Of a DNA stretch of 8,397 bases, positions 1-6,090 are shown in pieces. The DNA comes from an uncultured Clostridia bacterium (lineage in GTDB: Bacteria > Bacillota > Clostridia > Oscillospirales > Ruminococcaceae): the NCBI GenBank assembly GCA_947628385.1, contig CANQZS010000069.1:1-8397 (forward strand), read 5' to 3'. The notes below the pieces were generated by a model. It was not told the origin of the DNA and searched no databases. It saw only the letters and a list, made by a program, of their open reading frames with translations. The translations under genes and the position numbers were made by a program. Position 1 is the stretch's first letter, and the number at the start of each line of letters is the position of its first letter.

Positions 1-1952
1 GAAAACGTCCTTTCATAGCTCCTGAAATCTCCTGCAAAAAGGCTTTTGTCTATTGACAGCACCCCAACAAGCGTTACATTCGGGAAATCAAGTCCCTTTG
101 CTATCATCTGAGTTCCGAGCATTATATCATATTCTCCGGCTTCAAAAGCCCTGAAGCTTTTTTCATAGGCATACCTTGAACAGGTGGTATCAGCGTCCAT
201 TCTGAGTATCCTTGAACTCGGAAAAAGTGACGCTATCTCGTCCTCGACCTTCTGCGTGCCGATACCTGAGAGCTTAATGTGTTCCGAGCCACATTCCGGA
301 CATTTATCCACCATTTCGGTCGTATGACCGCAGTAATGACAGATCAGCCGGTCATTTACCTTATGATAAGTCAATGGTATGCTGCAATTAGGACACATTA
401 CAGGCTTTCTGCAATCAACACAGCTTATGTACGTATGATAACCTCTCCTGTTAAGGAGAAGAATTGTCTGCTCATTTCTTTCAAGGTTAGAGCTGATCTC
501 ATTGACTAGCCTTTCGGAAAATATCGTTGAATTCCCGTAAAGAGGCTCCACAGCCAGATCGACTATCTCTACCTCCGGAAGCTTATCTGCGGAATATCTT
601 TTTTTCAGTTCAAAGAATTTATATCGTCCCGTTTCAGCATAATAGAAGCTTTCAACAGACGGTGTTGCGGACGCCATAAGGACTAAAGCGTCATGTGTAA
701 GACATCTTTTTTTTGCTACTTCTTTAGCGTTATACCTCGGAGAAGCCTCGGATTTGTATGTCCGTTCGCCCTCCTCGTCAATAATTATCAGTCCTATATT
801 ATCAAGAGGAGCAAAAACCGCGCTTCTTGTTCCTACAACTATCCTTGCAGCCCCGCTTTTTATGCGCTTATATTCGTTAAGTCTGGTTTTTATTGACAAG
901 CTGCTGTGGATCATTGCCACAAGATCGCCGAAAAGCGACCGGAACCGCTCCACCACCTGAGGAGTAAGCGATATTTCCGGTATCAGCATAATAACATTTC
1001 TGCCAAGCTCAAGAGTATGCTGTATAAGCTTGGCAAAAACAAGAGTTTTGCCGCTTCCCGTGACTCCATATAAAAGAGCCGCACAGGAAGTCCGTTTATC
1101 AATGAGTGAGGAGATCCCGTTAAAGACCTCCTGCTGCTCACATGAAAGGATTATATCGTTAGGATCGCTGCGAGCCTCTGCGCCTGAATTGCGGATTATC
1201 TCGAATTCATAAGCTTCAAGCACTCCGTTTTCAAAAAGAATTTTTGTGACCGCAGATGTTACCCCGCATAAATAGTATATTTCATTTCTTGAAGCTGAGC
1301 CTACTTTTTCCAGAAGCTCAACAACTCTTTTCTGCTTTGGCGATAAATTTGCCTTGATGCTCCCATCAAGGAATTTATCCGAAAGCCGTATCATTTTGGC
1401 AGTTTCATCCTTTGCACGTCTTTTGAATTCGTCATGCTCCGTAATAAAACCTTTTTCGGAAAGCTCATTCAGAAGCCGCAGCTCCGCATTTTCAAGTACT
1501 GAAATATCCTCCTCAGCCATATGGAAAAGCTCCGCAGCCTTTTCGGACAGATCTTCTTCCGAAAGCTCATCGCTTTCGTTCAAGGAATATTTCTGCGTAA
1601 AATTGACTCCCATTCCTATAGGTATCAGCGTTCTGAAAGCTTCAAAATACGTGCAGAGAGTTGTCTGGCGCAGCCACATCATAAGATCGAGCATTTCACC
1701 GTTAAGGAGAGGCTCTTTATCAATGACAGCTCTGATAGGCTTGAATTTGCTGAGATCCTCATTTTCAGCGTCAGTGACCATTACAACGATCCCAACGCGC
1801 TTTCTGTTGCCCTTTCCGAACGGAACGAGAACTCTTGCACCCGCAAAGACTTTCCCTTCCATATCCATAGGTATAACGTACTTATATCTTCTGTCATACC
1901 CGTAGGAAGCCGCGTTGACTGCTACTGCCGCCAGATGCTTTATATTCAGCAA
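1..1952 (-). CDS. priA: Primosomal protein N' (PriA) replication-restart helicase, 3' end cut off by the window edge
   Basis: PriA is the superfamily 2 3'-5' DNA helicase that recognises stalled forks and reloads the replicative helicase. I read 650 codons without interruption from a TTG start at 1952 to the left edge. Visible elements in order: an N-terminal 3'BD-type region (about 1-100); Walker A GVTGSGKT at 296-303; a Walker B box reading DEEG at 392-395 where DEEH or DEEQ is usual; motif III-like MASATPSVES; and a zinc module with eight cysteines (511/514, 520/523, 538/541, 551/554), as in PriA. The frame leaves the window at DFRSYERTF, just before the motif VI region (QVAGRAGR in homologues), so about 80-100 residues are missing. 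TTG was chosen because the sequence GAGGTGAT lies upstream, its GAGG 8 nt from the codon, and no better in-frame start precedes it. It starts 18 nt after rpoZ; coaBC, common at this spot in Firmicutes, is absent. The family call is very secure. Confidence 0.96.
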   Translation of the reverse strand, partial: MLNIKHLAAVAVNAASYGYDRRYKYVIPMDMEGKVFAGARVLVPFGKGNRKRVGIVVMVTDAENEDLSKFKPIRAVIDKEPLLNGEMLDLMMWLRQTTLCTYFEAFRTLIPIGMGVNFTQKYSLNESDELSEEDLSEKAAELFHMAEEDISVLENAELRLLNELSEKGFITEHDEFKRRAKDETAKMIRLSDKFLDGSIKANLSPKQKRVVELLEKVGSASRNEIYYLCGVTSAVTKILFENGVLEAYEFEIIRNSGAEARSDPNDIILSCEQQEVFNGISSLIDKRTSCAALLYGVTGSGKTLVFAKLIQHTLELGRNVIMLIPEISLTPQVVERFRSLFGDLVAMIHSSLSIKTRLNEYKRIKSGAARIVVGTRSAVFAPLDNIGLIIIDEEGERTYKSEASPRYNAKEVAKKRCLTHDALVLMASATPSVESFYYAETGRYKFFELKKRYSADKLPEVEIVDLAVEPLYGNSTIFSERLVNEISSNLERNEQTILLLNRRGYHTYISCVDCRKPVMCPNCSIPLTYHKVNDRLICHYCGHTTEMVDKCPECGSEHIKLSGIGTQKVEDEIASLFPSSRILRMDADTTCSRYAYEKSFRAFEAGEYDIMLGTQMIAKGLDFPNVTLVGVLSIDKSLFAGDFRSYERTF

Positions 1953-1970
1953 TCCTATCACCTCAAGGAA

Positions 1971-2180
1971 TCATTCTTTATCTGAGTCGCTGCCCTCAAC
2001 AAAGGAATATTTTCTGCTTGCGAATTCTTCTACCGCAGTTTTTACCGGCTTCTCTTCAAGTATCTGATTATTGTTATAAAGCTCGTCTGCAATTTCCCTT
2101 GCGCGCTTTGCAACTGCAAGAACTACGGAATAGTAGCTTTCATTTTTTGTAGCGATCTGGTTAATAGATGGTCTAAGCAT
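1971..2180 (-). CDS. rpoZ: DNA-directed RNA polymerase omega subunit
   Basis: Omega is the small RNA polymerase subunit that helps fold and retain beta-prime. The product is 69 residues and opens with MLRPSINQI, the usual clostridial start, followed by the conserved core YYSVVLAVAKRAREIA and a later EEKPVKTAVEEF segment; the C-terminus is acidic (GSDSDKE). The frame is open six codons further upstream, but I chose ATG at 2180 because GAGGTG lies 7 nt before it and family members begin there. The start overlaps the gmk stop by 8 nt (ATGCTTAG), so its ribosome binding site lies inside the end of gmk and translation is probably coupled. Position between gmk and priA matches the usual Firmicutes operon. 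Confidence 0.95.
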   Translation of the reverse strand: MLRPSINQIATKNESYYSVVLAVAKRAREIADELYNNNQILEEKPVKTAVEEFASRKYSFVEGSDSDKE

Positions 2181-2778
2181 TTTCAAGCACCTCATCAATA
2201 TAATTTGGATAATTTTTTACATTCAGCTCTTCCGCTCTGATAATGGCTTTAAGATCGTCTACCGCAGCGGAAAGCTCGCCGTTTATCAGAGTGTAATCAT
2301 ATTTGCAGGCGTTCTTTATTTCGCCGGCAGCCTCTCCGAGCCGTTTTTCAATAACGTCCTCCGTCTCGGTCCCACGCTTGTTAAGACGTCTGCGAAGCTC
2401 CTTGAGCGACGGCGGCAGAATGAAAATAAACACTGCCTCCGGACATTTTTCCATTATCTTCATCGCTCCTTGGACCTCGATCTCAAGTATCACGTGTTTT
2501 CCTGCGGAAAGCATATCCTCAACGGGTTTTCTTGGAGTTCCGTAATAGTTTCCGCAGTACTCGGCATATTCGAGCATACCGTCCTGACCGATAAGCTCCT
2601 CAAAGCGTTCCTTTGTCAGGAAGTGGTAGTTTACGCCATCAGCTTCTCCGGGTCTGGGACTTCTCGTAGTAGCGGAGACCGAGTAAAAGATCCTATCGTC
2701 CTTTAATATTTCCGCCAGAACAGTTCCCTTTCCGCAGCCTGATGGACCGGAAACAACAAAAAGCAATCCCTTATTCAT
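2173..2778 (-). CDS. gmk: Guanylate kinase
   Basis: Guanylate kinase phosphorylates GMP to GDP with ATP, an essential cytosolic step toward GTP and (p)ppGpp. The product is 201 residues, normal for the family. Visible: P-loop GPSGCGKGT at 11-19; the GMP-binding segment SATTRSPRPGE with NYHF shortly after; EYAEYCGNYYGTP; LEIEVQGA; and the lid-region arginines in RRRLNKRGTE. The frame is open seven codons further upstream, but ATG at 2778 fits better: MNKGLLFVVSGPSG is the usual N-terminus, and GGAGG lies 9 nt before it. The start overlaps the remA stop by 8 nt (ATGAATAA), and the gene's own stop overlaps rpoZ by 8 nt, so remA, gmk and rpoZ look translationally coupled. Confidence 0.97.
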   Translation of the reverse strand: MNKGLLFVVSGPSGCGKGTVLAEILKDDRIFYSVSATTRSPRPGEADGVNYHFLTKERFEELIGQDGMLEYAEYCGNYYGTPRKPVEDMLSAGKHVILEIEVQGAMKIMEKCPEAVFIFILPPSLKELRRRLNKRGTETEDVIEKRLGEAAGEIKNACKYDYTLINGELSAAVDDLKAIIRAEELNVKNYPNYIDEVLENA

Positions 2779-3028
2779 CTTCTGTTTCCTCCTCATCAAT
2801 ACCGAGTCTGCCTGCCACAGTCTCAGGCTGAACGGCGGAAAGTATCACATGATCGCTGTCCATGATTATTACCGCTCTCGTTCTTCGTCCGTAAGTAGCG
2901 TCTATAAGAGAGCTCTTTTCTTTGGCTTCCTGAATGATACGCTTTATGGGAGCCGATTCCGGACTGACTATAGCAATGAGCCGTCCCGCATTAATCATAT
3001 TTCCGAATCCTATATTTATAAGCTTCAT
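2771..3028 (-). CDS. remA: RemA-family (DUF370) DNA-binding regulator
   Basis: RemA is a small DNA-binding regulator; in Bacillus subtilis it activates extracellular-matrix and osmoprotection genes. The 85-residue product carries the hallmark stretches MKLINIGFGN, IVSPESAPIKR, SLIDATYGRRTRAV and MDSDHVILSAVQPETV, nearly unchanged from the family. A short, strongly acidic tail (EEETEDE) extends beyond the conserved core. The start has AGGAG about 8 nt upstream and lies 12 nt after the yicC stop. The stop overlaps the gmk start. Family membership is certain from the motifs; the target genes in this organism are unknown, and a matrix role should not be assumed outside Bacillus. Confidence 0.95.
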   Translation of the reverse strand: MKLINIGFGNMINAGRLIAIVSPESAPIKRIIQEAKEKSSLIDATYGRRTRAVIIMDSDHVILSAVQPETVAGRLGIDEEETEDE

Positions 3029-3040
3029 AAAACGCTCCTG

Positions 3041-3919
3041 TTATTCAATATTTTGTATCTGCTCTCTGATCTTTTCTATTTCTGATTTAAGCTCTACCAC
3101 AGTTTTGGTAACTTCAATATCCTGTGCCTTTGAACCGATGGTATTGCTTTCACGGTTGAATTCCTGAATAAGGAAGTCAAGCTTTCTGCCGACCGGCTCC
3201 TTTGCTCCAAGCAGCTCTCTGAACTGGTGGATATGGCTCCTCAGCCTTACGGTTTCCTCATCGACGGCAGTTTTCTCTGAAAATATAGCCGCTTCGGTAA
3301 GTATTCTCTGTTCGTCGATATTTTTATCCTCCAGAATATCCTTTATCCTATTGTAAAGCTTTTCCCTGTACAGCCTTGTGGTTTCCGGCGAACGCTTTTC
3401 AACATTCTCAACGAGTTTTTCTATATAATCGAGACGGGAGCTTATATCCTCGTTCATTTTTACGCCCTCGGCTGTACGCATGGAAACGAAATTTTCCAAA
3501 GCTGCTTCTGCAACTATTTTAACGCTTTTCCATACTACCTCTTCGTCCTCCTCAGCCTTGACGATATTGAATATATCCGGAAGCCTCATAAGCTTGGAAA
3601 GAGTTATATCATCGTGCAGACCGAGCTCCTCGTTTGCATTTCTCAGCGCGGAGACATATCCCTTAGCAATGGATCTGTTTACCTCTATAAGAGCTTCCTT
3701 ACTTTCAATATTTATAACGGAAACGCCTACATCGACCTTGCCTCGTGAAATACTTCCCTGTAAAAAGGTTTTCATTTTCTCTTCAAGGTAGCCATAGGCT
3801 CTGGGAGTTCTTGCGGAATATTCAAAATACCTGTGATTTACCGATCTTATTTCCACGGTAATATCTCTGCCGTCGATCATCTGCTGGCTCCTGCCGTAGC
3901 CTGTCATACTTTTTATCAT
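3041..3919 (-). CDS. yicC: YicC/YloC-family endoribonuclease
   Basis: YicC (YloC in B. subtilis) is a conserved endoribonuclease family linked to RNA turnover. The 292-residue product matches the usual length of about 290. It has the signature N-terminus MIKSMTGYGR, then EIRSVNHRYFEYS, and the conserved C-terminal region with EETVRLRSHIHQF, the segment GRKLDFLIQEFNRESNTIGSK, and a helical end ELKSEIEKIREQIQNIE. The middle (about 90-220) is rich in charged residues and probably helical. The start has AGAAAGG 11 nt upstream, slightly far but with no better alternative, and gives the expected N-terminus. It is the first gene of the yicC-remA-gmk-rpoZ-priA operon, with a strong predicted promoter 42 bp upstream and a second further out. 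Confidence 0.94.
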   Translation of the reverse strand: MIKSMTGYGRSQQMIDGRDITVEIRSVNHRYFEYSARTPRAYGYLEEKMKTFLQGSISRGKVDVGVSVINIESKEALIEVNRSIAKGYVSALRNANEELGLHDDITLSKLMRLPDIFNIVKAEEDEEVVWKSVKIVAEAALENFVSMRTAEGVKMNEDISSRLDYIEKLVENVEKRSPETTRLYREKLYNRIKDILEDKNIDEQRILTEAAIFSEKTAVDEETVRLRSHIHQFRELLGAKEPVGRKLDFLIQEFNRESNTIGSKAQDIEVTKTVVELKSEIEKIREQIQNIE

Positions 3920-3960
3920 TGAAATGCGATCCTTTCTGCCAATTAAAACATTTACATTTT

Positions 3961-3989
3961 ATTATACCATTTTACAGCATGAAAATCAA
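3961..3989 (-). promoter_or_regulatory. SigA-type promoter P1 for the yicC operon
   Basis: On the minus strand, -35 TTGATT (3989-3984), a 17-bp spacer (3983-3967) and a perfect -10 TATAAT (3966-3961). The distance from the -10 to the yicC ATG at 3919 gives a leader of roughly 35 nt containing the ribosome binding site. The 30-bp core matches promoter P2 at 25 of 30 positions. Confidence 0.75.
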
Positions 3990-4024
3990 GTGTTTTTCCG
4001 TAAAAATCCGCATTTGAGCAAGTT

Positions 4025-4115
4025 TTATCCCAATTTTCTCAGTATCTGTACCAGAACGGCAACAGTAATTCCCAGAATAAGGAATATATACTGATCTGCT
4101 GCATATCAACAGCAA
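4025..4115 (-). pseudogene. Possible remnant of a small hydrophobic peptide gene
   Basis: Just downstream of promoter P2, the minus strand has AAGGGGG (4130-4124), then 8 nt, then TTG at 4115. One frame downstream, ending at TAA 4027-4025, encodes a peptide with a single transmembrane-like stretch FLILGITVAVLVQIL followed by basic RKLG. This frame has no usual start after an in-frame TGA (4108-4106). Joining it to the TTG needs a one-base skip after the third codon, giving about 30 residues. It may be a frameshifted toxin-like or regulatory small membrane peptide, a sequencing indel, or chance hydrophobicity of T-rich DNA. I recognise no family. Low confidence. Confidence 0.18.
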
Positions 4116-4144
4116 TACATTTGCCCCCTTGAACAATTTCTTAC

Positions 4145-4173
4145 ATTATACCATTTTTTTGCATAAATATCAA
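4145..4173 (-). promoter_or_regulatory. SigA-type promoter P2, distal to the yicC operon
   Basis: On the minus strand, -35 TTGATA (4173-4168), a 17-bp spacer (4167-4151) and a perfect -10 TATAAT (4150-4145). An A/T-rich stretch precedes the -35. Its transcript would cross the 4063-4093 hairpin and promoter P1 before reaching yicC. It may serve yicC through a leader of about 220 nt, or a separate small transcript. Confidence 0.7.
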
Positions 4174-4235
4174 GTTTTATATGGAAAATAAAGGTTACAA
4201 TATGGTAACAATACCAAAATTATCCTATATAACAA

Positions 4236-4260
4236 GATCCCGAAGCATTGCTTCGGGATC
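4236..4260 (-). terminator. Intrinsic terminator after the biotin carboxyltransferase operon
   Basis: A perfect 11-bp inverted repeat, GATCCCGAAGC (4236-4246) and GCTTCGGGATC (4250-4260), with a 3-nt loop, begins 7 nt after the stop of the oadA-like gene. In the minus direction it is followed by the moderately U-rich TTGTTATAT. The strong GC stem and its position support termination; the U tract is imperfect, so some readthrough into the yicC region is possible. Confidence 0.8.
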
Positions 4261-4267
4261 AATTTTA

Positions 4268-5665
4268 TCAAACTGGGTGTACTTTGTTTTCCGCATCGGC
4301 ATGCGCGCTGTCAACACCGTATTTCGCATCGCGTCTCTTGGCAAAGAACTTAGGAGCTACCTGCGGGAACATTGCATAGCTGAGAACGTCTTCCTCCTGC
4401 TCCGTCCACTCGGAAGCTTCTTCCTTGAGTTTTTCAAGTTCCGGCTCGATAAGGTCGGCAGGACGGCAGGTAATGGGTTTCTCGTCCTTGAGTATCTTTT
4501 TGCTAAATTCCGGATCAATGGGTGACGGAGTTTTTCCATATTCTCCCTTAACAAGTGCCTTAAATTCTTTTGTAACGGTCTTGTAGCGTTCGCCGTTTAT
4601 AACGTTGAACACTGCCTGCGTTCCCACGATCTGGGAAGTAGGCGTTACAAGCGGAGGATAGCCCGCATCCTTACGAACGTTAGGAACTTCTTTAAGAACG
4701 TCGTTGAACTTATCTTCCTTGCCAGCTTGTTTAAGCTGTGAAAGCAGATTGGAAAGCATTCCGCCGGGAACCTGATAAATAAGCGCATTTGCGTCAACGG
4801 CAAGCATTTTAGGATCAAGCAGACCGCTGTCAATGTATTTCTTTCTGAGTCCCATAAAATAGTCTCTTATTTCGGTGAGGAGCACCAGATCCAGACCTGT
4901 GTCATACTCGGTTCCCTGCAAAGCTGCTACCATTGACTCGGTAGGAGCGTGAGAGGTTCCCAGAGCAAGCGGAGACATAGCCGTATCTATCATATCCGCA
5001 CCGTTCTCAATACCTTTCAGCAGGCACATTGAAGCCAGACCGGAGGTATAGTGAGTATGAAGCTGAACAGGGATCTTTACCGCTGATTTTATAGCTTTTA
5101 CAAGCTCCGCAGTCCTATAAGGAGTCAGAAGCGCAGCCATATCCTTGATACAGATGGAATCAGCGCCCTCCTCCTCGATCTGCTTACAATAATTTACATA
5201 ATAATCGGTCGTGAAAACCTCGCCCAATGTATATGAGATCGCGACCTGAGCATGCGCTCCCTCTTTTTTGGCAGCGGAAATAGCCGTTTTAAGATTTCTT
5301 ATATCATTGAGCGCGTCAAAAATACGGATAATGTCGATACCGTTTGCCACCGACTTCTGAACAAAATATTCCAGAACATCGTCCGCATAATGACGATAGC
5401 CGAGCATATTCTGACCTCTGAAAAGCATCTGGAGCTTTGTGTTAGGCATTTCCTTTCTTATTATCCGGAGCCTTTCCCACGGATCTTCATTAAGGAATCT
5501 CAGGCAGGAGTCAAATGTTGCTCCGCCCCATACCTCTGCGGAATAAAATCCTACCTTATCCATCTTTGAGAGGATAGGACGCATATCGTCCATAGTCATT
5601 CTTGTAGCAATAAGTGACTGATGCGCGTCACGCAGAACAGTCTCGGTAACCTTGATCTTAGCCAT
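4268..5665 (-). CDS. Biotin-dependent carboxyltransferase, OadA / transcarboxylase 5S / pyruvate carboxylase subunit B type
   Basis: Proteins of this family move a carboxyl group between biotin and pyruvate/oxaloacetate. The 465-residue product has a DRE-TIM metallolyase-type barrel: TVLRDAHQSL with metal-ligand Asp13, QMLFRGQNMLGY (79-90), IFDALND (115-121), CIKDMAALLTP with the presumed carboxylated Lys174, and metal-binding HTH at 203-205. The C-terminal part (about 290-440) matches the conserved carboxylase region (VPGGMLSNL, RKDAGYPPLVTPTSQIVG). It stops without a biotinyl domain, which a separate gene 21 nt upstream supplies. TTG at 5674 is in frame, but ATG at 5665 gives the standard MAKIKVTETVLRDAHQS and follows AAAGGA at 9 nt. 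No oadB-like membrane subunit is in the window, so Na+-pumping oxaloacetate decarboxylase, transcarboxylase 5S and pyruvate carboxylase subunit B remain open. I left the symbol empty for that reason; oadA would be a reasonable label. Confidence 0.93.
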   Translation of the reverse strand: MAKIKVTETVLRDAHQSLIATRMTMDDMRPILSKMDKVGFYSAEVWGGATFDSCLRFLNEDPWERLRIIRKEMPNTKLQMLFRGQNMLGYRHYADDVLEYFVQKSVANGIDIIRIFDALNDIRNLKTAISAAKKEGAHAQVAISYTLGEVFTTDYYVNYCKQIEEEGADSICIKDMAALLTPYRTAELVKAIKSAVKIPVQLHTHYTSGLASMCLLKGIENGADMIDTAMSPLALGTSHAPTESMVAALQGTEYDTGLDLVLLTEIRDYFMGLRKKYIDSGLLDPKMLAVDANALIYQVPGGMLSNLLSQLKQAGKEDKFNDVLKEVPNVRKDAGYPPLVTPTSQIVGTQAVFNVINGERYKTVTKEFKALVKGEYGKTPSPIDPEFSKKILKDEKPITCRPADLIEPELEKLKEEASEWTEQEEDVLSYAMFPQVAPKFFAKRRDAKYGVDSAHADAENKVHPV

Positions 5666-5686
5666 TTTTACCAATCCTTTCTGAGC

Positions 5687-6043
5687 TTACTGAATAGAAG
5701 CGAGGAGATCGTTGGAATTGACCGTATCGCCTTTCTTTACGTTGATCGAAGCGACCTTTCCGGCTTTAGGAGCAACGATGTCGTTTTCCATTTTAAGAGC
5801 TTCAAGCACCATAAGCACCTGACCCTCAGCTACGGTATCTCCGACGTTTGCTTTAACGTCAAGGATAGTTCCGGGCATAGGAGCATTTACAGAAGTACCT
5901 CCTGCCGGTGCGGAAGCCTTTGGCGCAGGTGCAGCAGGCGCTGCGGGAGCGACGGCTGCCGGTGCGGGAGCAGCTCCTCCGGAAACCTCCTCGACCGCTA
6001 CATCATAAGCCTTGCCGTTTACGGTAATATTGAATCTTTTCAT
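5687..6043 (-). CDS. Biotin carboxyl carrier protein (biotin/lipoyl attachment domain)
   Basis: This small carrier shuttles CO2 as carboxybiotin between the two carboxyltransferase subunits encoded beside it. The 118-residue product has a short N-terminal segment (MKRFNITVNGKAYDVAVEEV), a flexible Ala/Pro-rich linker at about 22-50, and a biotinyl domain at about 51-118. The domain carries the APMPGTI turn and the biotinylation motif EALKMEN with acceptor Lys84, 34 residues from the C-terminus as is typical. Length and layout match the 1.3S subunit of transcarboxylase and the gamma/delta-type carriers of decarboxylase complexes. The start has only a weak ribosome binding site (GGTGG, about 10 nt upstream), but ATG gives the expected N-terminus. 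It lies 47 nt after the upstream carboxyltransferase gene and 21 nt before the oadA-like gene. Biotinylation would need a BirA ligase, not seen here. Confidence 0.94.
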   Translation of the reverse strand: MKRFNITVNGKAYDVAVEEVSGGAAPAPAAVAPAAPAAPAPKASAPAGGTSVNAPMPGTILDVKANVGDTVAEGQVLMVLEALKMENDIVAPKAGKVASINVKKGDTVNSNDLLASIQ

Positions 6044-6090
6044 AACTGTATACCACCATTCATTAAATTTTATTTATGTTTATGTTTTTA

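Larger units (their letters stand above)
3920..4235. other. Intergenic region between the biotin operon terminator and yicC
   Basis: This 316-bp AT-rich gap has no convincing intact gene on either strand. It holds two near-identical minus-strand promoters (P1, P2). Between them is an imperfect hairpin at 4063-4093: CAGTAATTCC pairs with GGAAT...TACTG across an 8-nt loop with a 3-nt bulge. There is also a weak, apparently broken small frame with a hydrophobic stretch (4025-4115). I recognise no riboswitch or T-box consensus. Confidence 0.6.

Noticed and set aside
1354..1905. Plus-strand open frame of about 183 codons inside priA
   Set aside because: It is antisense to conserved PriA coding sequence; the Ser-rich translation is the usual shadow of Glu/Leu-rich reverse codons.
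3972..4115. A 47-codon open frame starting at TTG 4115
   Set aside because: Well placed after a purine-rich site, but the translation has no protein-like pattern and it runs through the P1 promoter -35 region.
4042..4120. In-frame TGA after Met-Tyr-Cys-Cys followed by a hairpin, suggesting a selenocysteine codon
   Set aside because: The loop does not begin with the G expected of bacterial SECIS elements, the peptide would be about 31 residues, the spacing from the purine-rich site to that ATG is only 3 nt, and no selenoprotein family matches.
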